From: Ceratotherium simum simum
Taxonomy: Eukaryota; Chordata; Mammalia; Perissodactyla; Rhinocerotidae
DNA: 64,000 nucleotides
Direction: 5' to 3'
Assembly (NCBI RefSeq): GCF_000283155.1
Contig: NW_004454163.1
Span: forward strand, 5,710,580-5,774,579
Below the pieces are notes generated by a model that was not told where the DNA came from, searched no databases, and was given only the letters and a program-made list of their open reading frames with translations. Position numbers and translations under genes: made by a program. Positions 32,640-45,060 of this stretch are shown piece by piece; position 1 is the first letter of the stretch, and each line of letters opens with the position of its first letter.

Positions 32640-35600
32640 ACGTGCTAAGAGAAGAGGTAAAATGGAATCATAGAAAATGCTTAATTAAAACCAGACAAGA
32701 CAGAGAAAAGGGGATAAAAAGAAACAAAGAACAAACACAACAAATGAAAAAACAGGTACAAACCTGATAGATATTAATCCAATGATATCAATATAATCAC
32801 TTTAAATGTGAATGGTCTAAATATGCCGATTAAAAGACAGAGGTTGTCAGAGTGAAAAACAAAATAACACTCAACTATATGTTGTATACAAGAAACTGAG
32901 TTTAAATATAAGAATTCATATTGATTAAAAGTAAAGGAATGAAGAAAGATGTACCATGTTAACATAATCAAAAGAAAGCTGATCTTCTATGTTAATTTCA
33001 AACAAGCAGACTTCAGAACAATAAAAATCATCAGGGATAAGGGGGATATATATAATGAAAAAGTGATCAGTTCTCCAACTACACATAACAATCCTTAATG
33101 CATATGAACCTAACATCAAAATATGTCAAGCAAAAACTGATAGAATTGCAAGGAGAAGTAAAGAAATCCACTGTTATAGTTGAGAATTCAACATCTCTCT
33201 GCCAGTATTGATAGATAAAGCAGGCATAAAATCAGTGAACATATAGATGGCCTGAACAGCATTATCAATCAACTTGACCTAAGTGACATTTATAGAACAT
33301 TTCATCCAACAACAGTAGAATGCGCATTCATCTCAAGCTCACACGGAACAGTTATCAAGATATACCACATTCTGGGCCCAACAACAAAACCAAATTTATA
33401 AGAATGGTAATTATACAAAACTATCTCCTCAGACCATATGGAATTAAATTAGAAATTGATAACAGAAAGATAGCTGGAAAAATCCCTAAGAGATGAAACA
33501 AAACACTTAAATAACACATGAGTTAAAGAAAAATTCTTGGGATAAATTTAAAAAATATTTTGTACTAAATGAAAATAAAATTACGTCTTGTCAAAATTTG
33601 TGGACTGCAGCAAAAGCAGTGCCTAGAGGGAAATTTATAGCATTAAATACATATATTAGAAAAGAAGAAAAATCTAAAGTCAGTAACCTACTTTCCACCT
33701 TAGCAAACTAAGAAAGAAGAACAAATTAAGCCAAAACAAGAAGAAGAAAGGACATAATACAAAATTAGGGCAGAAATCAATGAAATTGAAAATAGGAAAA
33801 CACTAGAGAAAAATCAACAGAACCAAAAGCTGATTCTTTGGAAAATGCAATAAAAGCAATAAACCTCTAGCAGCCTGACCAAGAAAAATACAGTCACGTG
33901 TCACATAGTGACGTTTCAGTCAACAATGGACTGCATATACGACGGTGGTCCCATAAGATTAGTACCATATAGCCTAGGTGTGTGGTAGGCTATACCATCT
34001 AGGTTTGTGTAAGTACACTCTATGATGTTTGCACAGCGATGAAATCACCTAACAATGCATCTCTCAGAATGTATCCCCATCGTTAAGTGACGCCTGACTG
34101 TAGAGAGAAGACACAAATTAGCAGATTCAGAAATGAAAGAGAGGTCACTACTACTTATCACACAGACATTAAAAGGATAATAAGGGAATACTGTGAACAA
34201 CACTTTGCCCACAGATTTGATAACTTAGTTAAAAGGGACTAATTCCTTGAAAAACAAAAACTACCAAAACTCACACAAGGAAAAATAGATAATCTGAATA
34301 GACCTATATCTATTAAAGAAATTGAATCAATAATTAATAACTTTCCAAAAAAGAAAGCACCAGTCCCAGGTGGTTTCACTGGTAAATTCTACTGTATTCT
34401 ACCATTTAAGGAAGAAATGATCCCAACTCTACAATCTCTTCTAAAAACTAGAAGCAGAGGGAACAGTTCCTAACTCATTCTATGAGGCCATCATTACCTT
34501 AATACCAAAACTAGATAAAGACATCTCAGGAAAGAAAAACTACAGATCAATATCTCTCATAAACATGGATGTAAATATCCTCAACAAAATGTTAGCAAAT
34601 CACGTACAACAATGTATAAAAAAAATTATACACCCTGACCAAGTGGGATTTATTCCAGAAATAGAAGGCTGATTCAACATTTGAAAACCAATTACTGTTA
34701 TCCACCACATCAAGAGGCTAACAATTAACACAAATAAAACATTTGACAAAACCCAACACCCATTCATGATAAAAACTCTCGGGTAACTTGGAATAAATGG
34801 AACTTTCTCAATTTGATAAGGAACATCTACAAAACCCATAAAGCTAACATACTTGATGGTGAGAAATTGGACACTTTTTCCCTAACTTATATGAAACCAC
34901 AAGGCAAGAATGTCCTGACTCATCACTCCTATTCAACACTGTATTATAGGTCCCAGTTAGTGCAATAAGACTTAAAAAAAAAAAAAAAAAGGAAAAGAAA
35001 ATATAAGGTACATGGTTTGAGAAGGAAGAAATAAAACTTTTTCATAGATGGCATGATTGTCTATGTAGAAAACCCTAAATGATATACAAACCAAAACTCC
35101 TCGAACAAATAAGAAATTATAGCAAGATCACAAGATACAAGGTCAATAAACAAAAGCCAACTGCTCCTGTAAAGCAGCAGTGAACACTTTTAATTTGAAA
35201 TTTTAAAAATATCATTTATAATAGCACCAAAAACCTACGAAATGCTTAGGTATATATCTAACAAAATATATACAGGATCAACATGCAAAAAAGTACAAAA
35301 CTCTGAGTTATTTTATAGAAATTAACAAATTGATTGTAAAATTTATATAGAAAGGCAAAAGACTGAGAATAGCCAACAGTATAATGAAGGAGAACAAAGA
35401 TGTAGGAAACACAAGACTCAATTTTAATACTTATTATCAAGTATTATCAAGTAATCAAGACTGCATGATATTGGCCAAAGAATAGACACATAGATCAATC
35501 GGTCAGAATAGAGACCCCAGAAATGCAACGAAGCAAATATACTGACAGAAGAACAAAGGCAATTTAATGGAGAAAAGATATTCTTTTCAGCAAATGGTGC

Positions 35601-36790
35601 TGGAACAATTGGACATTCATATAAAAAAAGAAAAAGGACCTAAACACAGAATTTACATTTTACTTAAAAAGTAACTCAAAAAATATTGTACAACTTTACG
35701 TAAAATCTAAAACTATAAAACTTCTAGAAAAAGCATAGAAAATCTATGTGACGTTCAGTTAGGCATTGAGTTTTCAGATACAACACTAAAAGTATAATCC
35801 ATGAAAGAAAAATGTAATTTAGACTTTATTAAAAATAAAAGCTTCTTCTCTGTGAAAAACACTGTTAAGAGAATGAAAAGACAAGCCCACAGACTGAGAG
35901 AAAGTTATTTGCAAAACACATATCTGATAAAGGACTTGTATCCAAAATATACAAAGAATTCTTAAGACGCAACAATAAGAAAACAAACAATCCAATTAAA
36001 AAATGGACCAAAAAATCTAAACATACATCTCACCCAAGAAGGTAAACATATGGCAAATACACATATGAAAAGATGCACAATAAGATATCACTACACACCT
36101 ATTAGAATGGCTAAATCAAAAAATCTGGCAATACTAATTGCTGGGGAGGATGTGGAGCAACAGGAATTCTTATTCATTGCTGATGGGATTGCAAAATGGT
36201 ACAATCATTTTGAAACACAGTTTGGCTTTTTCTTACAAAGCAAAATAGGTTTGCCATATAATCCAGCAATTGTTCTCTTAGGTTTCTACCCAACTGATTT
36301 GAAAATTTATGTCCACACAAAAAACTACTTGTGAAAAATTATAACAGCTTTATCACCAAAAACTGGAAGCAACCAAGAGTCCTTCAACAGGTGCTTGGGT
36401 AAACAAACTGTGGTACATGTATGCAGTGAAATATTGTTCAGAAATTTAAAAAAAGACATAAATCTTAAATGCGTATTACTAAGTGAAAGTCAGTCTGAAA
36501 AGATTACATACTGCCTCTTCCTAATTATACGACATTGACATTGTAGAACAGGCAAAATGATAGAGACAGTAAAAAGATCAGTGGTTTCCTGGTGTTTGGA
36601 GTGACGATGGTTTGAATAAGTGATGAAAAGGGAATTTTTTAGGATGGTAAAACTGTTCACTATGATAGTATAATAGTGGGTACAAGACACTATACATTTG
36701 TCAAAACTCATAGAATTTTGCCACACAAAGAGTGAATCTTAATTAGTGTATGCAAATTTTAAATAATTTTGGAAGTCAAAGGATCCCAGG
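32640..36790 (+). mobile_element. Long L1 ORF2-to-3'-end fragment, decayed
   Basis: About 4.1 kb of L1 in sense orientation. It runs from the end of the endonuclease region (CAACTTGACCTAAGTGACAT near 33270), through reverse transcriptase (AACTACAGATCAATATCTCT near 34540; CCCTGACCAAGTGGGATTTA near 34633) to the 3' tail (CAGTGGTTTCCTGGTGTTTG near 36580). Many stops and frameshifts break ORF2, so it cannot encode a working protein. It is interrupted by a Tigger-like element at 33891-34100 and holds an A-run at about 34975-34990. Confidence 0.88.
33891..34100. mobile_element. Non-autonomous Tigger/pogo-like DNA transposon in L1
   Basis: Ends CAGTCACGTGTCAC... and ...GTGACGCCTGACTG are imperfect terminal inverted repeats, flanked by TA dinucleotides (33889-33890 and 34101-34102) as in TA-targeting mariner/pogo elements. 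Internal text includes GTCCCATAAG and ATAGCCTAGGTGTGTGGTAG. The interrupted L1 text resumes across it (GACCAAGAAAAA | GAGAGAAGACACAAAT). Exact family name not asserted. Confidence 0.8.
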
Positions 36791-37310
36791 ATGGAATGCA
36801 GAAGATGATAAAACTAACAAATCTAACATTTGTGTTACAAGTGTATGAATATAGTCTCACTGAAAGCGAAAGAGATACTGAACTAAGTAACCTTTTAAAT
36901 GAGTGGAGTCTATGAAACTGAAGGCAAAAGAAAATTTATCCAGCCAATAAACGTATTGAGGGTGAAGTTTAATCAATTCTGATTCTATACCTGAATTGAA
37001 GAATTAAGTAAATGGATTTCAGGTGGTTGGAGCCAGCTCTCTCAAGTGGGAGTGGGAATTTTCAGATAAGCAAGGGGAGAAGGCTAGAATGACCTATATG
37101 TTACGATTAGTTGGATTAAAGTTGGAGACATCAGTATGAACTCATGTTTAACTTAACATAGGTATAGATGTTTGCATATGGAAATATTTATAGATATGTA
37201 TATACACAAGTTAGTATACACACATACGTATTTCCTTGCTCTACTATTTGAGAGGGCCTAGAATAACAATGCCCCAGTAGTAACGAGCATACCTAAAATC
37301 CACATCTTGA
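36790..37310. other. Unassigned sequence
   Basis: No gene or repeat recognised between the L1 3' end and the next ERE. Confidence 0.4.
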
Positions 37311-37549
37311 TTATTTTTTTGTGTGAGGAGATCAGCCCTGTGCTAAGATCTGCCAATCCTCCTCTGTTTTGCTGAGAAAGACTGGCCCCGGGCTAACATC
37401 CGTGCCCATCTTCCTCCACTTTATATGGGACGCCGCCACAGCATGGCTTGCCAAGCATTGCATCAGCGTGCTCCCGGGATCAGAACCGGCGAACCCCGGG
37501 CCATTGCAGCGAGCGCGCACTTAACCGCTTGCGCCCCCAGGCCGGCCCC
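37311..37549 (-). mobile_element. ERE1-type SINE with TSD
   Basis: Reverse-oriented ERE with GGCTAACATCCGTGCCCATC, TATATGGGACGCCGCCACAG and terminal CAGGCCGGCCCC. Flanking duplication CACATCTTG(A/G)TT at 37301-37312 and 37551-37562, one mismatch. Confidence 0.93.
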
Positions 37550-37561
37550 ACACATCTTGGT

Positions 37562-38770
37562 TTTTAATAACCTTCTAAAATAGAAGGAACCAGGGCTTCT
37601 TAGAAAAATGGCTGCTTATTGGACTGGGGCAAGAAATATAAAAAATGAGCCAATAGCATCTTATAGTGTCAGAAAGTAAGTGCAAAAAGAAATACTGAAA
37701 TAACAATAACAACAACAACAAAAAAGATAGGGTGTGTCAGAGGGATACAGGAGCTAATTGCAAGAGCTCCCAATGGCCCAAGCTGGAAAATTTGAGTAAC
37801 TAGTAAGGTGCTTTGTGCACTAATGTTCTCTATGCTTTGTGAATGAATGAACTAAGGACTTCTTCTAAATTACCTCCATCACTCCACTTGTCAATAAACT
37901 GCAGCTCTTGTAAAGACAGAATAACATAGCTGTCTTGACAGTGCTCACCATCATTACAATACAGTTGTTTAAAAATAAATGCTGTTTATATTGTCTTCGA
38001 ACACTGTAAGAATCCTAGAACCATACACAGACCTGAGAAGACTGTAGACATATAAAAGTGAAGAAAAATTTAAAATCACCATCATCATAACAAAACTAAA
38101 CATAAAAATGAATATTCTATGTCTATGACCTATTCTAAAAAGGCTCTCTTCAGGATAAAGGAAGGTCATTCCAAGGCACCATGATGCAAGGTCAATGCCT
38201 GAGTCACAATCAAACTTGCCTTTTTAAGACTCTTGCTGGAAAATCCCCAGCTCCTTGCTACTCTGTAGTATTTTCACTTGAGGTCTGTTTCAAGCCTTTG
38301 CAGAATGAAAGGCAAAATCTATGTCTCAGTCACTTAATGCAGAGGTTACTGACAAATATAGTGAGTTCCCAAAGGAAAAGAAAAATTTCTCTAAAAGAAG
38401 ATTTTAAGCTTATTAAAACAATGACAAGAGGCATTCTTCAGATATATGCCGCCATGCATGTACCCTGAGATTGTTAATGTGTAATTCTCCCATATGAATA
38501 AGTGGGTATAGAGTTCACACTTATTCTCAAACAGTCTACATATATAAAACAACCATATCCAAATGTTCTACATCAGTCAGTCCCTACTGCTTTCATTCTT
38601 GTCCTGAGCTGTCACTCTATAGAATGTATTCTGGATCCTGATACACAAAATCATCAGTTTGAAATTGATGGAATCCCCTGCCTTCTAAACAGTCTGGTGG
38701 TTCACACTCCATGAGACATTTAGAGCTATTTCTACACAGACTCTGGAAGTATTAAGTTAGAAATAAATAA
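37562..38770. other. Unique 5'-flanking sequence
   Basis: No recognisable gene or repeat. AACAACAACAACAA microsatellite at about 37703-37722. The open frames at 38181-38468 and 38502-38714 show no known domain. Confidence 0.45.
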
Positions 38771-39368
38771 CAGAAAGCACCAAAATAAAAATATTTGTAT
38801 ATAATTCTAACAAAATAAGTACAAGATCTATATGTGGAAAAGTACAAAACTCTGATGAAAGTAATCAAAGTAGATATTAAAAACAGAACAATATCCCATG
38901 TTCATGGAAAAGACTTACTATTATTAAAATGTCAATTCCTTTTAACTTGATCTATGGATTCTATACAATCCCAATCAAAATCCCCACAAGCTATTTTGTA
39001 GATATCAACAAGCTGATTCTAAAATGTATATTGGAAGTCAAAGGAACTAAAATAACCAACACAATATTGAAGAAGAACAAAGTTGGAGGACTTACATTAT
39101 CTGATTTCAAGACGTTGTAAAAGTACAATAATCGAGACAGCGTGCCATTGCTGGAAGAACAGACACATAGATCAATGGAACAAAACAGAGATTCCAGAAA
39201 CAGACTCAAACAAACATAATCAACTGGTTTTTTGCGAAAGTGCAACGATAATTCAGTAGCGAAAGGTGGTCTTTTCAAGATGTGGTGCTGGGACAATTGG
39301 ATGTCCAAATGCAAAAATCTGAACCTAGACGCAGACCTTACATTTTACACAAAAACTAACTCAAAATG
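38770..39368 (+). mobile_element. L1 ORF2 internal fragment
   Basis: TTCTATACAATCCCAATCAA, AACAAGCTGATTCTAAAATG, GAAGAACAAAGTTGGAGGAC and GCAGACCTTACATTTTACAC match the L1 ORF2 C-terminal half in sense orientation. The 63-codon frame at 38929-39120 is a remnant of it. Confidence 0.88.
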
Positions 39369-41600
39369 GATCTTTCCATTCCAGCTACCTTTCTGTTATT
39401 GATGTCTAACTTAATTCCATGTGGTCTGAGGACATACTTTGTATGATTTCTATACTTTTAAATTTGTAAGGAGTGTTTCATGGTCCAGAACGTGCTCTGT
39501 CTTGCTAGGTGTTCCATATGAGCTTGTGAAGAATGTGCATTCTGCTGTTGTTGGCTGGAGTGTTCTAAAAATGTCACTTAGATCCAGATAATTGACGGTG
39601 CTGCGCAGGTCCTCTATATCCTTAGTGATTTATGCCTGCTCTATCCATCAATTACTGAGAGAGGGATATTGAAGTATGCAATTACAATAGTGATTTTTCC
39701 TTCAATTCTGTCAGTTTTAGCTTTATGTGTTTAGAGACTCTGTTGTCAGTTGCACACATATTAGTGATTGTTGTGTGTTCTTGGGGAACTGACCCCTTTA
39801 TCATTCTGTAATGCCCCTCTTTATGTCTGATCATTTTTCTTGCTTTGATATGCACTTTGTCTAAAATTAATATTGGTACTTTAGCTTTCTTTTGGTTAGT
39901 GTTAGGATGGTGTATCTTTTTCTGATCCTTTACTTTTAATCTATCTGAGCCTTTATATTTAAAGTGGGCTTCTTATAGACAACATACAACTGGGTCTTAT
40001 TTTCTCATGCACTCTGACAATTTGTCTTTTGATTGGTGTATTTGGACATTCCCATTTAAAATGATTAATGATGTAGGTGGATTAATATCTACCGTGTTTT
40101 TGTTTTCTATTCATTGCATTTGTTTTTTGTTTCTTCCCCCATCTCTTTTTCTGCCTTCTTTAGTTTTAATTGAGCATTTTATGATTCCATTTATCTCCTC
40201 TCTCAATGTACCAATTATACTCCTTTTAAAATTTTTTGATGGTGGCCCTAATATTTACAATATACATTTTAAACTAATCTAAGTCTACCTTCAAATAAGA
40301 CTATACCACTTCATGTGCAATGCAAATATCTTGGTATCTTATAACAGAGTATGACCAATTTCTTCCTCCCATTGTTGTCATTCATTTCCTGTATCCATAT
40401 GCTATTATAACTCAATAAATTGTTACTATTAGTGCTGTAAACAATGGTTATCTTTTAGATCAATTAAAAATAAGATGCAGAAAATATTTCATTTTACCTT
40501 CATTTATTCCTCTCCAGGACTCTTTATGTGATCTGAGTTTCTGACCTATATTATTTTCCCTCTCTGTGAAGAATTTCTTGGAACATTTCTTGCAAGGAAT
40601 ATTTACTAGTAAATTCCTTCAGCTCTTGTTTATCTGAGAAAACCTTTCTCTTTTGCTTTTGATCGACGATTTTGCTGCATATAGTATTCTAGGTTGGTAG
40701 ATTTTTTTCTTTTAACACTAAAAATTTTATCCCTCCATCGTCTTCTGCTTGCTTGATTTTTGACAAGTGTTTGCTATAATTCTTATCCCTGTTACTCTAT
40801 ACATAAGGTGTTTTCCCCCTCTGGTTTCTTTCAAGATATTCTCTTTGTCTTTGGTTTAATATGTTTGAATATGATATGCTTAGCTGTGTATGGGTGTTTT
40901 TGTGTGTTTGTTTGTTTGCTGTGTTTATTCTACTTGGTGTTCTCTGAGCCTCCTTCTTCCTGGATCTGTGGTTTGTTTATTCTATTGACATATCTTCAAG
41001 ATCAAGGATTCTTCCCTTGACATGTCTAGTCTCATGATGAGCCATTAGATCATTAGATGTACTCATTTTTGGTACAGAATTTTTTATTTCTAACATTTCC
41101 TTGTGCATCTTTCTTACAGTTTCCATCTCTCTGCTTGCATCTCTCTTCTTACAGGTTTTCTACTTTTTTCCATTAGAGCATTTAACACGTTCATCATAGG
41201 TATACTGATTTCCTGTCTGCTTATTCCAACGTCTTGATCATATCTGAGTCTGGTTCTAATGATTGCTTTAACTGTTCTGATTGCATTTTTTCTTGCCTTT
41301 TGGCATGTCTTGCAAATTTTGTTGAAAGTTGGACATGTCTTATCAGGTAATGGGAACTGAGGTAAATAGGCCTTTAGCATGTGAATTTGTGGTCATCTGG
41401 GTAGAAGTCAGGCTATGTTTAATATTTGCTATAGCTATGGGAGTCAGAGGCTCCATTATTCTCAAGTATCTTTGTTTTTATCTCCCTCTTGACTTTGGTC
41501 TTCCTTAAGTACTCCTCCTCCGAGATAGTCTGTCTTTGCAATTCTCTCAGCTGTAATCATTGTTATTATATTGGAGCCCTGAGCATGATAAGAAGGTGTA
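39369..41600 (-). mobile_element. L1M LINE fragment, antisense
   Basis: The plus strand reads reverse-complement L1: CATGTGGTCTGAGGACATAC, GTGCATTCTGCTGTTGTTGG, TACTGAGAGAGGGATATTGA, TGCTGCATATAGTATTCTAG, GGTTTCTTTCAAGATATTCT. It abuts the sense L1 piece on its left tail-to-middle, so the two are separate insertions or a rearranged one. Confidence 0.82.
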
Positions 41601-41620
41601 GGTGAGGGGGAATATTATAA

Positions 41621-41873
41621 TTTTTTTTTTTTTTTTTTTTTTTTTGCTGAGGAATAGTCTCCCTGAGGTAACATCTGTTACCAATCTTCCTCTTTGTGCT
41701 TGAGGATGATTTGCCCTGAGCTAACATCTGGGCCAGTCCTCCTCTATTTTGTATGTGGGTCGCCGCCACAGCATGGCCACTGATGAGTGGTTTAGGTCCC
41801 TGTCTGGGCACGGAACCCAGGCCGCTGAAGCGGAGCATGCTGAACTTAAACACTAGGCCATGGGGCCGGCCCC
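41621..41873 (-). mobile_element. ERE1-type SINE in L1M
   Basis: Starts with a run of about 25 T (the poly(A) tail), then ACATCTGTTACCAATCTTCC, GAGCTAACATCTGGGCC, GTCGCCGCCACAGCATGGCC and ends GGGGCCGGCCCC. Duplicated flank GGGGG(A/T)(A/G)TATTATAATTT at about 41606-41622 and 41876-41893. Confidence 0.93.
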
Positions 41874-41893
41874 AAGGGGGTGTATTATAATTT

Positions 41894-42606
41894 TGAAATT
41901 AAATATCAGCTTGTCTCTCCAGGCTGTGATCATCAAAAGTGTTTTCCAGTGGTATAGCCTTTTATTTCCTCTTGCCACCTTCTCCTTCCCTGGCTGCAGC
42001 ATTCTCAATCTATTTCCTTGAAGCTCTGACCCCTATTGACTATTTTTCCCCTTTAGGTGAGATAGGAAGATTAAAGGGAGCTGGAGTCAGGGAGTTACCA
42101 TTCCCCTGGCTGGGATAAAGCTCTGGCAAGATCTTTTACCCAGGAGAATAGGCCTTGGTTTTGAAGAAGGCTTTGGGCATATTTCACAATGATTACTCTT
42201 ACTCTCCCCTGCCAGACCATTAAGGATATCTTTCTCAGATCATCATTTTAAGAACCTGGTGAGATTCTTGGAGGGAAAGACCAGGAGAGTGTGGAGGACC
42301 ACCTGAGACTGTGGCCCCCATGACTTTCTCACTCTCAAACTAGTTCATACTCAGCCTCCAGCAATTCATCAAAATTACTATTTAAGTGTTTCTACCACTT
42401 TGTGGTTCCAGTGGCTTCTGTTCCAATTAGCAAATCTTAGTTGTATCCGGCTGGATGTGTCTGTCTCTCCAGATTTCAGGCTAGAGGTTTGTCCTGCAGC
42501 CTCAGTTCTATGACGAGTCTAAGAAAAGTTATTGATTTTTAGTTTCTCCAGCTTTTTCTTGTTGTAAGGACAAGAGTGATGATTTCCAAATACCTTGCAT
42601 ATCAGA
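41894..42606. other. Unassigned sequence, possibly L1-derived
   Basis: Continues the low-GC antisense L1-like character at first (GGCTGCAGCATTCTC...), with no clear boundary. No gene. Confidence 0.35.
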
Positions 42607-42945
42607 CCTTGTCTTAGTCCAGTTGGGCAGCTATAACAGAATACTACAAACTGGGTAGCTTATAGACAACAAACCTTTATTTCTCATAGTTCTTAAAGCT
42701 GGGAATTCCAAGATCAAGGTGACAACATGGTTATGTCCTCATGAGGGCCCTCCTGGTTCATAGCCAGCACCTTCTCGCTGTGACCTTACATGGTGGAAGA
42801 GGCTAGGGATCTCTCTGGAGCCCCTTTTCTATGGCACTAATCCCATTCATAAAGGTTCTACTCTCATGACTTAAGCACCTCCCAAAGGCCCCACCTACTA
42901 ATACCTTGACACTGAGCATTAGGGTTTCAAGATTGCCATGAAAAT
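42607..42945 (-). mobile_element. MaLR-type LTR fragment
   Basis: Begins TGTCTTAGTCCAGTTGGGCA and AACAGAATACTACAAACTGG, continues GATCAAGGTGACAACATGGT, CCTTACATGGTGGAAGAGGC, CAAAGGCCCCACCTACTAAT and ATTAGGGTTTCAA, the reverse-complement order of MST/MLT-class MaLR LTRs. Confidence 0.7.
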
Positions 42946-43089
42946 AATTTGAAGTTTTGCAATATTTATATTCTAGATGAGCAACTGTGTTAAAATGAGT
43001 ATTTTTATTGGTCTTTATATTTAACTATATACAGTAGAAACAATAGAGAGGTAGTGATAAATTAATCCTACAATTTCAAACTATTGTCT

Positions 43090-43265
43090 AGAACAGTGTT
43101 TGTCAAAGTGTGTTCCCAGGACTAGCAACGTTAGCCTTACCTGGAAAGTTGTTAGAAATGCAAATTCTCAGTCCCCACCCCAAACCTGACTCAGAAACTC
43201 AGGAGGGTGGGGCCAAAAAGTCCTCCAGGTGCTTGTGATACTATCTCAAGTTTGAAAACCCCTGA
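43090..43265 (-). mobile_element. MER5A-like hAT-Charlie element
   Basis: CAGTGTTTGTCAAAGTGTGT at one end and TTTGAAAACCCCTG at the other enclose AGAAATGCAAATTCTCAGTC and CCCAGGACTAGCA. This matches the short palindrome-ended MER5A layout at nearly full length. Confidence 0.88.
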
Positions 43266-43529
43266 TCAACACTAAATTATAATTGTAATTGTAACTGGAA
43301 TGCAGTTATAACTTTCTAATTAAATTGTCTGTTAGCTTTGTACCTGTTGTAAAATACTCAATTAGTCATTATTAATGATTCTATTACTCTGGAGATTCCT
43401 AAAATCATACAAGGTTTGAATGTGTGAAAATAGAATGGCAAATTTACAAGTTTTATGTCTTACTGGGATTGGAAGGGAAGGTTCCATTTTATAAGATAAA
43501 ATATTTTTTAATTATTTTTAATTTATTTT

Positions 43530-45060
43530 TTTAAACTTTTTATCTTGAAATAATTTTATACTTGCAAAAATAGTACAAAGAATTTCAATATGCCCTTCGT
43601 CCAGCTACCTCAACAGTTAACACTTTATATAACCATAGTGAAATGATCAAAACCAGAAAATTGAAACTACTATGAAATAGTCTGCAAACCTTATTCAAAT
43701 TTCACCAATTGTCCCATTAACGTCCTTCTTCTTACCCAAGATTTAACCCAGGATTGTACATTGCATTTAGTTGCCATGTCTCCTTAATTTCCTCTAATCT
43801 TGGACAGTTCTTTGTTTCCTTGTTCATCATAATCTTGAAACTTTTGAAGTGTGCAGTCAGCAAGTTATTTACATTCTTTAATTTAGGTTTGTCTGAAATT
43901 TTCTTGTGCCTAAATTCACATTATGCATTTCTGCCAAATATGCTATTGAAATGATATTATGCCCTCCTCAGTGCATTATATCAATATATTACTGGTGCTA
44001 TTATCCTTGATCATTTGGTTAAGGTGACATCTGTCAGATTTATCCATATAAAGTTATTATTTTCTCCTTTATAGTTAATAATATATATTATTATTATTAC
44101 ATATTATAATAGTGTCCTACGGCTGNNNNNNNNNNNNNNNNNNNNNNNNNNNNNNNNNNNNNNNNNNNNNNNNNNNNNNNNNNNNNNNNNNNNNNNNNNN
44201 NNNNNNNNNNNNNNNNNNNNNNNNNNNNNNNNNNNNNNNNNNNNNNATAATAGTTAATTAGAATATTATATATTATATATAGTTAATAATAATCCTATGG
44301 GAGAATACTTTTAAATATGGAAACATTCTGTTTCCCATGATACTTGTCCCATTAATTTTAGGATCCATTGATGATTCTTGCCTGAAACAATTATTATCAT
44401 GGTAATAACCAAGTGGTGATTTTTTTTTTAAATTCCCTCATTTCTTCTCCATTTGTTAATTGGAATCCCACTGTAATGGAGAGCTATCATTTACCTCCCT
44501 TTAATTTTGTATTCAATTGTATGTTTATATCAGTATAAGCTCATAAAACTTTATTTTATCCTATGGGTTATACTCCATCACTATCATTATTTATTTTCGT
44601 CCACAAACTGCCCCAGATGCTGCCACTAGGAACTCCAAGTTGGCTCCAGCATCTTTTCAACACACTGTCAACATTTTTTGAGCACTCGCTTACTTTCTGA
44701 TGCCGTTCCTTATTCCAGGTTCATTTTGTACTTTCTCCATCTCAACCCTGGAATCAGCCATCTCTCCAAAAAGCACTGGTTTATTTTATTAAAGAATGGT
44801 ATTTAAAAACTAAGATCTGGGCATTAGGTATGCTCATTGCTACTAAGTTGTCCTTGCTTGTAGGCCCTCTCAATGGAGAGAGCTAAGAAATATATGTCTA
44901 CACACTTGCACGCATCGATCATGCATCTATGTCTATTTCTATATCTATGTAGCTTTGTATATGTATACATATGAAAGCATAGTTAATGCTGATACCTCCA
45001 CTTCTAATCCAACATCACATGGTTCATTGTCACTAGAATTCTTTTCTTATTTGTAACTAC
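43530..45060. mobile_element. Old L1M 3'-region LINE, broken by gap
   Basis: TTTTATACTTGCAAAAATAG, ACTTTATATAACCATAGTGA, CCAATTGTCCCATTAACGTC, TGTACATTGCATTTAGTTGC, CATCTGTCAGATTTATCCAT and, beyond the gap, CTGCCACTAGGAACTCCAAG and AATCAGCCATCTCTCCAAAA are typical L1M 3' UTR text. Orientation is left open. Confidence 0.65.
44126..44246. other. Assembly gap (121 N)
   Basis: Run of 121 undetermined bases inside the L1M-derived block, flanked on both sides by TATTATTA/ATATTATATA-rich sequence. Likely a low-complexity collapse or sequencing dropout. Its true length is unknown. Confidence 0.99.

Noticed and set aside
36050..36334. 94-codon open frame
   Set aside because: Remnant of the L1 ORF2/3' region in a decayed copy (text such as GGGGAGGATGTGGAGCAACA is standard L1).
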